Shown here piece by piece: positions 26,083-34,809 of a stretch of DNA of 64,000 bases. Under the pieces are notes generated by a model. The model had not been told where the DNA came from, did not search any database, and worked only from the letters and a program-made list of their open reading frames with translations. This DNA is from Rhodobacteraceae bacterium UBA6197. GTDB taxonomy: Bacteria > Pseudomonadota > Alphaproteobacteria > Rhodobacterales > Rhodobacteraceae. The DNA lies in contig DISZ01000010.1 in assembly GCA_002422085.1 (NCBI GenBank), forward strand, positions 1 through 64,000, in the 5' to 3' direction. Numbering within the stretch: position 1 is the stretch's first letter; every line of letters starts with the position of its first letter. The position numbers were made by a program, and so were the translations under genes.

Positions 26083-27152
26083 CAGCCAGCCACCTTTCGG
26101 ATCCATTGGTCCACGGCCACCGCCGCGATGATGAGGGCGCCGATCAGGAGGTAGGTCCATTGCGGATCCGTTCCCATCATCTTCAGCCCCAGCGAAAACA
26201 CACCCACGATCAGCGCACCAAACAGCATCCCCATGATCGAGCCACGCCCGCCAAACAGGCTGATGCCGCCGATCACCACTGCGGTGATGCTTTCGATATT
26301 GGCGAACTGCCCCGCCGTCGGCGAGACCGAGCCCAGCCGCCCGATCAGCACCCAGCCCGCCAAGGCGCAGATCAGCCCCGACAGCGTGTAGACCGCAGTC
26401 AGCACGTTTTTCACCTGCACACCGGCCAGCTCTGCCGCATCGGGATCATCACCCACCGCATAGACATGCCGGCCCCAGGCGGTATGGCGCAGGATATACG
26501 ACAGCACCGCCACCAGAAGCAGCATCACGATGACGCCGTAGGTAAACACCGCGCCACCGATCTTGATGCTTTCGCCAAAGAACCGCAACAGCGGCGCTTG
26601 CTGTTCGATATCCTGCGCGCGGATCGTTTCATTGGCCGAATACAGGAAATTCGTCGCCAGAACGATCTGCCACATGCCCAGCGTCACGATGAAGGGCGGC
26701 AGTTTCATCCGGGCCACCAAGGTGCCGTTGACAAGGCCCATCAACGCGCCGCAGGCCAGCCCGCACAGCACTGCGATGCCGGGTGGCAGGCCGTATCGGA
26801 AGGTGAACTGCCCCATCACCACCGACGACAGCACCATGATCGCCCCGACCGAAAGGTCGATACCCGCCGTCAGGATCACAAGGCTTTGCGCTGCCCCGAC
26901 AATGCCCACGATCGCCACTTGCTGCAAGATCAGCGTCAGCGTGAAGGGCGCAAAGAACTTGCCGCCGAGCGCCACCGCAAAAACCGCGATTGCCGCCAAC
27001 AGCACCAGCAGGGGCACCAGCGCAGGCGTCTGGTGCAGCACATGCTGAAGCCGCTGCACGGCCGTGCGAGACGGCGCGAATTCCGCCACCGCGTCGACAC
27101 TGCCCTTGAGGGCCGCCTCATAGCCCAGCGGGCCGGTCGCGTCGTTTGTCAT
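26082..27152 (-). CDS. frcC: Sugar ABC transporter permease (FrcC-like)
   Basis: 356 residues with eight to ten membrane segments. The RbsC/FrcC pattern is clear (AGIDLSVGAIMVLSSVVMG, GLVNGTLVARMKLPPFIVTLG, VIGGISLFGGRGSIMGMLFG). It forms the inner-membrane channel for a fructose/ribose/mannose-type importer. The gene follows frcB after a 120-base gap that contains a GC hairpin, and overlaps frcA. Confidence 0.9.
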   Translation of the reverse strand: MTNDATGPLGYEAALKGSVDAVAEFAPSRTAVQRLQHVLHQTPALVPLLVLLAAIAVFAVALGGKFFAPFTLTLILQQVAIVGIVGAAQSLVILTAGIDLSVGAIMVLSSVVMGQFTFRYGLPPGIAVLCGLACGALMGLVNGTLVARMKLPPFIVTLGMWQIVLATNFLYSANETIRAQDIEQQAPLLRFFGESIKIGGAVFTYGVIVMLLLVAVLSYILRHTAWGRHVYAVGDDPDAAELAGVQVKNVLTAVYTLSGLICALAGWVLIGRLGSVSPTAGQFANIESITAVVIGGISLFGGRGSIMGMLFGALIVGVFSLGLKMMGTDPQWTYLLIGALIIAAVAVDQWIRKVAG

Positions 27153-27204
27153 AGTCTCCTCCGCCGGTTTTCGCCCTGACCCGTTCGGTGCGCCGGTATG
27201 CGAA

Positions 27205-27229
27205 GAGGCGGCGTCGCCACCGCCGCCTC
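27205..27229 (-). promoter_or_regulatory. GC-rich intercistronic hairpin between frcB and frcC
   Basis: GAGGCGGCG and CGCCGCCTC form a perfect 9-bp stem with a 7-base loop in the gap after the binding-protein gene. No T-run follows. It mirrors the hairpin at 9681-9699 after the ydcS-like gene and may protect or separate the abundant frcB message. Confidence 0.5.
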
Positions 27230-27272
27230 AGGATCGAGCCTGAACCTCAGGCCGATTCCGATCAGGCGTCCC

Positions 27273-28286
27273 TCAGCCCCAGCACAGAGCCGCGCCTTTG
27301 GCGGTGTCAATCGACTCGACACCTTCGGCGGGCTTGTCGGTCACCAGCGCCACGCCGGTGTCGAAAAAGGCCTTGCCTTCGGTCGGCATCGGTTTCGTGC
27401 CGTCCTTGGCCCATGTGGCAATCGCCTCGACGCCTTTCGCGGCCATCAACAGCGGGTATTGCTGCGACGTTGCCCCGATGACCCCATCTTTGACATTGGC
27501 CACACCCGGGCAACCGCCATCGACCGAAACGATCAGAACGTCACCTTCGCGACCGATCGCCTTGAGCGCCTCGTAGGCGCCGGCGGCGGCGGGTTCGTTG
27601 ATGGTATAGACCACGTTGATCGTCGGGTCCTTGGCCAGCAGGCTTTCCATCGCGCGGCGGCCACCTTCTTCGTTGCCCTGCGTCACGTCGTTGCCAACGA
27701 TACGGGCATCATCTTCGTCGCCCCATTTCGAGGCGTCTTTGACGTCAATGCCAAAGCCGGTCAGAAAGCCCTGATCGCGCAGAACGCCGACCGACGGCTG
27801 CGATACGTCCAGATCGAGCATGGCGATTTTCGCATTGGCAGCCTCGGCGCCCAACGCGGCGGCAGCCCATTTGCCGATCAGCTCGCCGGCCAGAAAGTTG
27901 TCGGTGGCGAAAGTCGCATCGGCCGCGTCGATCGGGTCCAGTGGCGTATCAAGCGCGATCACCAGCAGGCCTGCGTCGCGGGCTTTCTGCACGGCGGGGA
28001 CGATGCCCTTGGTGTCCGAGGCGGTCAGCAAGATCCCCTTGGCGCCATCGGCGATGCAGGTCTCGATCGCGGCGACCTGGCTTTCGGAATCGCCGTCCAC
28101 CCTGCCGGCGTAGGATTTCAGCGAGATCCCCAGTTCGGCGGCCTTGGCGGTCGCACCTTCCTTCATTTTCACGAAGAACGGGTTGGTGTCGGTCTTGGTG
28201 ATCAGACAAGCCGAGGTTTCAGCCTGCGCTGCCCCTGCCAAGGACACAAGTGCAAGTGCTGCGGTGCCCGCAATGACGTTTTTCAC
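27273..28286 (-). CDS. frcB: Sugar ABC transporter substrate-binding protein (FrcB-like)
   Basis: 337 residues. The signal peptide ends near AAQAE. The mature protein has the FrcB pattern CLITKTDTNPFFVKMKEG, the segment AIETCIADGAKGILLTASDT, ALDTPLDP and DATFATDNFLAGELIGKWAA, as in the Sinorhizobium fructose/mannose/ribose binding protein. Periplasmic. The start is GTG at 28286, decided by GGAGGAG 7 bases upstream; no ATG fits. It is divergent from a ROK regulator. The exact sugar is inferred from similarity in pattern. Confidence 0.9.
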   Translation of the reverse strand: MKNVIAGTAALALVSLAGAAQAETSACLITKTDTNPFFVKMKEGATAKAAELGISLKSYAGRVDGDSESQVAAIETCIADGAKGILLTASDTKGIVPAVQKARDAGLLVIALDTPLDPIDAADATFATDNFLAGELIGKWAAAALGAEAANAKIAMLDLDVSQPSVGVLRDQGFLTGFGIDVKDASKWGDEDDARIVGNDVTQGNEEGGRRAMESLLAKDPTINVVYTINEPAAAGAYEALKAIGREGDVLIVSVDGGCPGVANVKDGVIGATSQQYPLLMAAKGVEAIATWAKDGTKPMPTEGKAFFDTGVALVTDKPAEGVESIDTAKGAALCWG

Positions 28287-28390
28287 GATGGAACTCCTCC
28301 GATGATGCCGCGGTCGTGGCCGGGCCTGTTTTCCTGCCCCCTCCTCCGGGGCGGACCGGGTGCCATGAAACGGCGACTCACCCCACCTCG

Positions 28391-28423
28391 TCAATAAATA
28401 ATTCCGATTGATTTATAAATTGA
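28391..28423. promoter_or_regulatory. AT-rich imperfect palindrome between frcB and the ROK regulator
   Basis: Two 14-base arms beginning TCAAT (28391-28404 and, inverted, 28410-28423) match at 11 of 14 positions. The right arm contains the perfect palindrome ATTTATAAAT. This AT-rich block stands out from the GC-rich surroundings and sits in the divergent promoter region, as expected for a ROK/NagC-type operator. Confidence 0.45.
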
Positions 28424-28472
28424 CCTGAGACCATACTCGACAGCGAAGGACGCAGTCGAAACAGGGTTGGAA

Positions 28473-29648
28473 ATGGCGCAGGTGGAGATCCGCGATCCGT
28501 CTGGGGGCGCGAACCAGACGGGAGTAAGGGATCACAACGAAAGGCTTGTCCTTTCGCTGATCCAGCGGCATGGCGCGATTGCCAGCGCTGAAATCGCCCG
28601 CCGCGCCGGGCTATCGCCGCAGACGGTTTCGGTGATCTTGCGGCGGTTGGAAACCGACGGGCTGGTGGCCAAGGGCGAACCGCAGCGCGGCAAGGTCGGC
28701 AAACCGCTGACCCCGGTGGCGCTGCGCCCCGAAGGGGTGTTGTCGCTGGGGCTCAAGATCGGGCGGCGCAGTTGCGATCTGGTATTGATGGATCTGGCCG
28801 GGGCACTGCGGGCGCGCCACTCGACGACCTATGCCTACCCGACCCCCGGCGACGTGACGGATTTCTTGCGCAGTTCGTTGGCAAAGGTGCACGCAGGCCT
28901 TGGCCCTGACGAGATCGCGCGGATCGCCGGCGTCGGAATCGCGGCGCCGTTCGAGCTGTGGAACTGGCTTGATACGGTCAAGGCCAGCCCGCATGAAATG
29001 GACGCCTGGCGCGGTTTTGATTTTGCCACCGAGATCGCTGCCATCGGTGACTACCGGGTCCATGTCTCGAACGACGCGACGGCGGCCTGTGCGGCAGAGC
29101 ACACCTTTGGGCAAGGGCGTGGCTTGGCCGATTATGCCTATTTCTTTGTCGGCTATTTCACCGGTGGCGGCGTTGTGTTGAATGATGCGGTCTATTCCGG
29201 GCGTTCCGGCAATGCCGGGGCATTTGGCACATTGCCGGTCATCGACACATCGCTGCCCGACCATCAATTGATCCACAACGCGTCTCTTTACCTTTTGGAG
29301 CGCGCTCTGACGGCGGCGGGACAAGACCCGATGAAGATCTGGCAAGGCCCCGAAGGATGGGACGATATCGGCGCGCCACTGGACGATTGGATCGCGCATG
29401 CCGCGCGCCATCTTGCGGTGGCGGCGGTGGCGGTTTCGTCGGTGATCGACTTTCAGGCGGTGTTGATCGACGGTGGTTTTCCACCTGCGGTGCGCGCCCG
29501 TCTGGTGGCTGCGGTGCGCGACCGGATCGACGAGCTCGACACGCGGGGCATCAGCCCGCCGGATGTGCGCGAGGCCAGCGTCGGCGCCCAGGCGCGCGTG
29601 ATCGGCGCGGCAAGCCTGCCGATCTCGGCACAGTTCTTGCTGACGTGA
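28473..29648 (+). CDS. frcR: ROK family transcriptional regulator (FrcR-like)
   Basis: About 391 residues. The N-terminal winged helix (ASAEIARRAGLSPQTVSVILRRLETDGL) precedes a ROK domain with a sugar-kinase-like fold. The usual ROK zinc-binding Cys cluster is not obvious, which fits regulators rather than kinases. Divergent from frcBCA, so it most likely represses that operon and responds to its sugar. The ATG at 28473 is chosen; a TTG two codons earlier is possible. The gene name is by position and family. Confidence 0.85.
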   Translation: MAQVEIRDPSGGANQTGVRDHNERLVLSLIQRHGAIASAEIARRAGLSPQTVSVILRRLETDGLVAKGEPQRGKVGKPLTPVALRPEGVLSLGLKIGRRSCDLVLMDLAGALRARHSTTYAYPTPGDVTDFLRSSLAKVHAGLGPDEIARIAGVGIAAPFELWNWLDTVKASPHEMDAWRGFDFATEIAAIGDYRVHVSNDATAACAAEHTFGQGRGLADYAYFFVGYFTGGGVVLNDAVYSGRSGNAGAFGTLPVIDTSLPDHQLIHNASLYLLERALTAAGQDPMKIWQGPEGWDDIGAPLDDWIAHAARHLAVAAVAVSSVIDFQAVLIDGGFPPAVRARLVAAVRDRIDELDTRGISPPDVREASVGAQARVIGAASLPISAQFLLT

Positions 29649-29691
29649 CCGGCGTTTACCGGCTGGCATCGCGCCGCTGGACTGGGCAGGA

Positions 29692-29724
29692 GCCTGCGGC
29701 GCGGATATTTGAGCGAAGCTGAAA
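29692..29724 (-). repeat. 33-bp intergenic element, family A copy 4 (diverged, inverted)
   Basis: On the minus strand it reads TTTCAGCTTCG, then CAAATATCCGCGCCGCAGGC after two bases, differing from the other copies at a few positions. It lies between two genes on the plus strand, after the ROK regulator. Confidence 0.6.
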
Positions 29725-29865
29725 GCGGGATTTTTGAGGGCCAGATCCCGGCGCATCCCGCCGCTCGCCACCCGGGATTCAGGCAAGGCTCCGCGCAGGT
29801 GGAGATTGCGGGCTTTCGGGTCGCGCAAGCACCGGCTATCAAGGGGAAAACCATCAGAGGTTCCG

Positions 29866-30342
29866 ATGCCCGTTCTGACCCGCCGCGCCGCCCTGTCGCT
29901 GACGCTGGCCGCCCTTGCCGCCTGCGGACGCGGATCGCATGCCAGCGCAAATGGCCCGATCGACAAGGCGCAGCTGCATCCCGGCGAAACGCGTGCAGTG
30001 CGCAATTTGATCAACATCTATGCGGATCGCTATGAGGTGCCCCGGCCGCTGGTGCACCGGGTCATTCAGCGCGAAAGCAGATATGTGGCCGAGGCGCGCA
30101 ACGGGCCCTATTACGGGCTGATGCAGATCCTGCCGCAAACGGCGGGGACGATGGGGTTTCGGGGCAAACCGGCGGATCTTCTGGATGCCGAAACCAACCT
30201 CAAATACGGCGTGAAATACCTGCGCGGCGCGTGGTTGTGCGCCGATGGCAGCTATGACCGGGCGGTGATGTGGTACGCCAAGGGCTATTACTACGAGGCC
30301 AAGCGGCGCGGGATCTTGCGCGAGACCGGGCTGAAGGGCTGA
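29866..30342 (+). CDS. Small lytic transglycosylase, lipoprotein
   Basis: 158 residues. A lipobox-like N-terminus (TLAALAACGRG, Cys near residue 20) is followed by an SLT domain, with the catalytic Glu in RESRYV and the motifs YYGLMQILPQTAG and LLDAETNLKYGVKYL. It cleaves glycan strands of peptidoglycan, probably from the outer membrane. The ATG at 29866 has AGAGG 5 bases upstream and gives the lipoprotein signal; the longer frame does not. Stands alone after the frc regulator. Confidence 0.85.
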   Translation: MPVLTRRAALSLTLAALAACGRGSHASANGPIDKAQLHPGETRAVRNLINIYADRYEVPRPLVHRVIQRESRYVAEARNGPYYGLMQILPQTAGTMGFRGKPADLLDAETNLKYGVKYLRGAWLCADGSYDRAVMWYAKGYYYEAKRRGILRETGLKG

Positions 30343-30472
30343 GGCCCGGCGCCGTGAGGGGCGGGGCGGGGCGGCTGCGGGCCCATCCGGCGGGCGGGCG
30401 GGTTGCGGGCGCTGGCGCGGTTTCGGATCAAAGCCATGCGCGGACCGCCGGCGCAGGTTTTCCCGATCAAAG

Positions 30473-30500
30473 CCGCGCAACACCGTTTGTCGTTGCGCGG
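30473..30500. terminator. Hairpin between convergent transglycosylase and iolG genes
   Basis: CCGCGCAAC and GTTGCGCGG form a perfect 9-bp stem with a 10-base loop in the gap between the plus-strand transglycosylase gene and the minus-strand iolG. Only a short TTTT lies a few bases further on the plus strand, so termination is likely but weakly supported. Confidence 0.4.
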
Positions 30501-30504
30501 CCCG

Positions 30505-30536
30505 GTTTTGCTCAGGCCCAGTTTTGCTCAGGCCAG
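30505..30536. repeat. Short tandem duplication at the iolG stop codon
   Basis: On the minus strand the last iolG codons and stop (CTGGCCTGAGCAAAA) are followed at once by a second copy, CTGGGCCTGAGCAAAA, one base longer. Confidence 0.6.
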
Positions 30537-31529
30537 TTCGGCCACTTTGACTGTGCGCCCTTCGGCGACCGATTTCAGCGCCGCCTCGGCCAGCAACAGC
30601 CCGGCAAGCCCGTCTTCGCCCGAGGGGCTGGGGGCCGTGCCTGTCGCCAGCGCCTTGATGAAGCTGGCGATTTCGCCGGCATAGGCCTCGGTGTAGCGGG
30701 TCATGAAAAAGTCGTGCAGCGGCGGCCGGGTGTAGCCCTGCGCCGTGGCCACCTCGATCGACACCGGGCGCTGGTTCTCGGCGGCAACCGCGCCCAGCGA
30801 TCCATGCACCTCGATCCGTTGATCGTAGCCATAGGTTGCGCGGCGCGAATTGGTGATGACCGCCTGTTTGCCCGAGGCGGTGGTCAGGATCACGTTGACG
30901 CTGTCGAAATCGCCCAGTTCGGCGACCTTCGGGTCTACCAGCACACTGGCCGTGGCGGTGACGGTGGCCACCTCTTCGCCCAAAAGGAACCGCGCCATGT
31001 CAAAGTCATGGATCGTCATGTCGCGGAAAATGCCGCCCGACCGCGGAAGGTAGTCCAGATGCGGCAGGCCCGGATCGCGGCTGGTGATGGTGACCATTTC
31101 GACGGCGCCGATGGTGCCCTTGTCGATCTCGGCCTTGACCGCGCGGAAATGCGGGTCGAACCGGCGGTTGAAGCCGACCATGAGCACACCCTTTTCGGCG
31201 CGCACGACGGCCAGACAGGCCTTGACCCGCGCAAGGTCGAGGTCGATCGGCTTTTCGCAAAATACCGCCTTGCCGGCGCGCACGAAACGCTCGATCAGGT
31301 CGGCGTGGGTGTCGGTGGGGGTGCAGATCACCACCGCATCAATGTCGTCCGCCGCCTCGATCGCCTCGATCGAGCGGACCTCGCAACCGTATTGGGCGGC
31401 GATCGCCTCGGCGGCGGGGGCGATGGCATCGGCCACCGCCACCAGTTGCGCCTGAGCATCGCCCGTTACCGCCTTGGCGTGAACCTTGCCGATGCGCCCT
31501 GCCCCCAGTAGCCCGAATCTTGTCGTCAT
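30528..31529 (-). CDS. iolG: Gfo/Idh/MocA dehydrogenase, probably inositol 2-dehydrogenase
   Basis: 333 residues. N-terminal Rossmann motif GLLGAGRIGKVHAKAV and the catalytic-site segment CEKPIDLDLARV, then RSGGIFRDMTIHDFDMARF, the pattern of IolG-type enzymes that oxidise myo-inositol to 2-keto-inositol with NAD. The ATG at 31529 starts the Rossmann strand. It lies 7 bases downstream of a decayed inositol-type ABC transporter on the same strand, which supports an inositol role. The gene itself looks intact. No other iol genes are in the window. Confidence 0.82.
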   Translation of the reverse strand: MTTRFGLLGAGRIGKVHAKAVTGDAQAQLVAVADAIAPAAEAIAAQYGCEVRSIEAIEAADDIDAVVICTPTDTHADLIERFVRAGKAVFCEKPIDLDLARVKACLAVVRAEKGVLMVGFNRRFDPHFRAVKAEIDKGTIGAVEMVTITSRDPGLPHLDYLPRSGGIFRDMTIHDFDMARFLLGEEVATVTATASVLVDPKVAELGDFDSVNVILTTASGKQAVITNSRRATYGYDQRIEVHGSLGAVAAENQRPVSIEVATAQGYTRPPLHDFFMTRYTEAYAGEIASFIKALATGTAPSPSGEDGLAGLLLAEAALKSVAEGRTVKVAELA

Positions 31530-31536
31530 TTTACCC

Positions 31537-32110
31537 TCATCTGCCTGTTTCAGCGGATCTCGCCGCCACGAAAGCGGCAACTACGAGGCCCATCGCAGTC
31601 GCCAGATGCCGTCCCGACATGGGAGTGTCTTGCCGGACCGGAACTTGTTTCGATCTCTTGCCCTTCTTCCGGTGGCCAACGTCGGCCGCCGCGGCGACCA
31701 CGACGATGCCGCCCGTGATCATCCCTTGATAATAGACACCCAGCCAAAGGAAGGTGAAGCCCGAGATGATGACCCCGGCGCGCAACCCAAGCCCGACGAC
31801 CGGCGGCACGATCACCGGCAGATCGGTCAGCGACAAATCGACGGCGCGGGCATAGCTTGACCCCAGCGCAAGGCGCACCGCGGCCATCGCCGTGGCGCCC
31901 GCGGCGAGCCGACAACAGGTCAATCCCGCCCGAGAAGATGACCTGCGTCACCGCGGCCGCGATGAACCCGATCACCGAGACCTGAAGGATCCCGCCCAGA
32001 AACTCCGATACCCGCGCAATGCCGATCAGCACAAAGAGAATTTTCACCTCGGCAGGAAGGCGAGATGATTTCGGTTTGGCCGCAGTTGCCGCCAGATCTT
32101 GCATCGTCAT
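31537..32110 (-). pseudogene. iatP: Decayed inositol-type ABC permease (iatP remnant)
   Basis: The start (ATG at 32110, TMQDLAATAAK...) and the end (SGFTFLWLGVYYQGMITGG) of a RbsC/IatP-type permease are readable only by switching frames. The first frame runs to about VTQVIFSGGIDLLS; the second carries RAVDLSLTDLPVIVPP and the C-terminus. About 190 residues are coded against roughly 330 for the family. One small gap falls near residue 40, and a large one removes most central helices. It cannot form a channel. Stop 7 bases before iolG's start. Confidence 0.85.
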
Positions 32111-32120
32111 CGGTCAGTTC

Positions 32121-33620
32121 TCACTTCGCCGCCGGTGCCATGATCCGCACCTGATCGGCCTCGTCCCGGTGCAGAAAACCCGAAACAGGCGCCTCGTTTT
32201 TCAGCATGATCGGGCCAGACATGCCCAGCACCTCGGGCATCTCGGATGAAATCATCAGAACCGCCACGCCGCGCCCTGCCAGTTCGGCAATCAAGCGGCG
32301 GGTTTCGGCTTTGGCGTCCACGTCGATGCCGCGCGCGGGTTCATCCGGGATCAGGATCCGCGGCTTGGTCAGCAACCAGCACGCGATCGGCAGTTCTTGC
32401 TGATTGCCGCCCGACAGGTTTTCGCCGGTTTCGCCAGGGCCGGGGGTCTTGATCCGCAGCTTGGCGACCATGGCCTTGGCCAGCGCGGTGACTTTGGCTT
32501 GATGTGCAAAGCCGTTCTTGGCCTTTTGATTGGTGGTCAGCGCCTTCTGGATGTTTTCAAGACAGTCAAGGATCAGAAAACCGCCCGTTTCCTTGCGGTC
32601 TTCGGCCAGAAAAGCCAACCCGTGGCCCATCGCCAGCGCAGGGGACTTCATCGCAAGCGCCACACCCTCGACCAGAATCGGGCCTCTGGCGGCAGGGGTC
32701 ACCCCACTTGGCGACGTTCGAGCGCCGCGACCCGACCAGACCGGCAAGGCCCCGGGGCCTCGCCCTTGCGGATGGTGAAGGAAATATCCTCGAGCACCCC
32801 CGCAGGGTCAGCTTTGACGCCCGCGCGACTTCGCCGATCGGGCAATCGACCTTGGGAACATATTGGTGATTTCGCGCCCGACCACCCTCTGGATCACGTC
32901 ATCGCGCGTGACCTCGGCGGCGGGACATATGCCGATTTGCTGACCGTCGCGAAACACCGTCAGATCGTCGGCTATCTCGAACGGTTTGTTCATCTTGAAG
33001 GTGATTTGGCCGATCCCGATACCGCGCGCCCTCGGATCGCGGATGATGGTGAACAGGTGTTCAACCGCGGTTCCCGCGAACGCCAAGGTCGGCTGGTCCA
33101 AGATCAGAACGTCGGACTCTCGGCTAACCGGCGTCGAGGTTTCGACCATCCGCTTTTCGGCCACGGTCAGAGCGACCACAAGGCTGAACGGAGTAAGCTG
33201 GATTTTCAGCCGGTCGAACAGATCCTGTGCCATCCGGTTCATCATACCATGATCGGTCAGGCCAAAGCGGTTCTTTGGCGCGCGGTGGATCCAGGTGTTT
33301 TCAATACTGGTCAACGTGTTCATCAGGTTCGGTTCCAGATGGATCTTCGCACCGCCCGACTGCAGCGCATCCGGCGGGCTGTCGATGACCAGCGGCTTGC
33401 CCGCAATGCGGACTTCACCGCAATCGGGGGCACAGACCCCGGCGATGACCGTCATCAGCGTCGATTTGCCGACGCCCTTTTCGCCCATCAGCGCGTCAAC
33501 CGTGCCGGACGGGATGCACAGTTGCACATCCTCCAGCGCCACCACGCCCGGATACGCCTTGCGGAGGTGGTCCAACTCAAGGATGAACTCGCCGTGAAAC
33601 TTCGCGCCCGTGTCCAGCAT
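32121..33620 (-). pseudogene. iatA: Decayed two-domain sugar ABC ATPase (iatA remnant)
   Basis: Two frames are needed. 32808-33620 codes the first ATPase domain, with altered motifs: Walker A GEKGVGKST, signature LTVAEKRMVE, and Walker B ending LDQP, so the catalytic Glu is Gln. 32121-32747 codes the end of the second domain with LSGGNQQ and a Walker B ILIPDEPARGIDV in which Leu became Pro. Between them, about 32748-32807, the frame is broken and the middle of the second domain is shortened. Family members are about 500 residues in one frame. It lies between the ibpA and iatP remnants. Confidence 0.88.
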
Positions 33621-33629
33621 GCCCCCCGA

Positions 33630-34506
33630 TCAGGCCCCGAAGCGTGGTGCCGGGGTCATCAGCTCGAACGGGACATGGATCTTGGTGTCCACCGCCTCGC
33701 CGCGCCAGTTTCAGCGCCGCATCGACCGCGCCCTTGCCCCGACCGGCGGCATTCTGGAATACCGTCACATCCAGATCACCCGCCGCCAACGCATCTTGCG
33801 TCGCGTCAACGCCGCCGATGACGACATCGGCCATATCCTTGGCTGCGGCCTTCATCGCCCGAACCGCACCAGTCGCCATTTCGTCGTTGTTGGCGACGAT
33901 GGCGTCGAACGCGCGCCCGGCCGACAAGCGTTTGGTCATCAGGTCGGCACCCTTTGTGCGCGACCAGTTCGCGGTCTGCCCTTCGACAATCGTGATGAAG
34001 CTGCAATCGGCGCCGCCTGGTCCGAAAGCTTGCCCATCATCACCACGGCCTCGGCTTCGGTTTAGACCGCGCCCCTCGGGATACGGCAAAGCGCTTGCGT
34101 CCAAAGCGTGCCCGATTCCATGTCATTCGAGGCGGCAAGGCCTGTTTGGCGGGCAGGCTGGCCATGTTGACCGCTCGACGGTTGACATAGGCCAGCGCGA
34201 TGCCGGCGGCGGCGGCCGCTTCGGACATGGCGACGGTGGCATCGCTCTCGACCGGCTTGACGATGATCGCATCAACGCCCGTGGCAACAGCGTTCTCGAT
34301 CTGGTTCAATTGCTTGCCCACATCGTTTTGCGCATCTTCTATTTGCGGGGTGACACCATCGAGACCGCCGGCATGGTCGATCATCCCGTTGCGCAGAACG
34401 TCACGAAATTGTCGTCAAACAGCGCCATCGACACGCCAGTGCTTTCGGCCATCACGGCGCGTGCCAAAAGCGCGGCGACGCCCGCCGCGACCATGGTCTC
34501 TTTCAT
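33630..34506 (-). pseudogene. ibpA: Decayed inositol-type periplasmic binding protein (ibpA remnant)
   Basis: The signal peptide frame (ATG at 34506, MKETMVAAGVAALLARAVMA then VSMALFDDNFVTF) stops after about 40 codons. A one-base shift near 34390 opens the next piece with DHAGGLDGVTPQIEDAQND and GVDAIIVKPVESDAT. A further shift near 34140 and an internal stop near 34064 precede the piece with FITIVEGQTANWSRTKG and FDAIVANNDEMATGAV. A last shift near 33690 leads to VDTKIHVPFELMTP. All pieces follow IbpA-type binding proteins. At least three frameshifts and one stop make it a pseudogene. Confidence 0.88.
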
Positions 34507-34809
34507 GGTCTTCCTCTCAAGGCAGCATCCGCACGCTGCTTGCCACCCTACCGGAACGCCCCTCCTCCGGGGCGTCTTTCCTGTCAGACCAGCACCCCGG
34601 TCCAGACATGACCAAACGGGCGGCGCTCTGTTTCCGGGCAGGGCGATTTCCTTGCGCTCATCGCTGGACGCTTTTGGAATCGCTAGTCCGTTGCGATCGC
34701 CGCCTAGCCAAGGAAATTCAAAATCGCAGCGCCGCTCGGGTGGTTGGCTGCGCGAAAACCGCGAAACCGGGGCAAGACCCCGGTTTTTGCAGTGGTTCGA
34801 ATGGTATTT
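34507..34809. other. Gap between the ibpA remnant and ybbP
   Basis: 303 bases without a supported gene. It would hold the former promoter of the inositol transporter operon and, near 34764-34788, a hairpin with T-run. CCCCTCCTCCGGGG at about 34560-34573 resembles the stretch upstream of frcB (about 28339-28352). No promoter hexamers were identified with confidence. Confidence 0.6.
34764..34788. terminator. Rho-independent terminator after ybbP
   Basis: AAACCGGGG and CCCCGGTTT form a perfect 9-bp stem around the loop CAAGA, flanked by TTTTT on the plus strand and TTT on the minus strand. It lies 22 bases beyond the ybbP stop, before the ibpA remnant, so it most likely ends ybbAP transcription on the minus strand. 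Confidence 0.65.

Noticed and set aside
32397..33821. 474-codon plus-strand frame across the decayed transporter
   Set aside because: It lacks any recognisable domain, is antisense to the iatA remnant, and is rich in Arg, Gln and His as typical for shadows.
31537..34506. Mobile element as cause of the transporter decay
   Set aside because: No transposase, terminal inverted repeats or target duplications were seen around the remnants.
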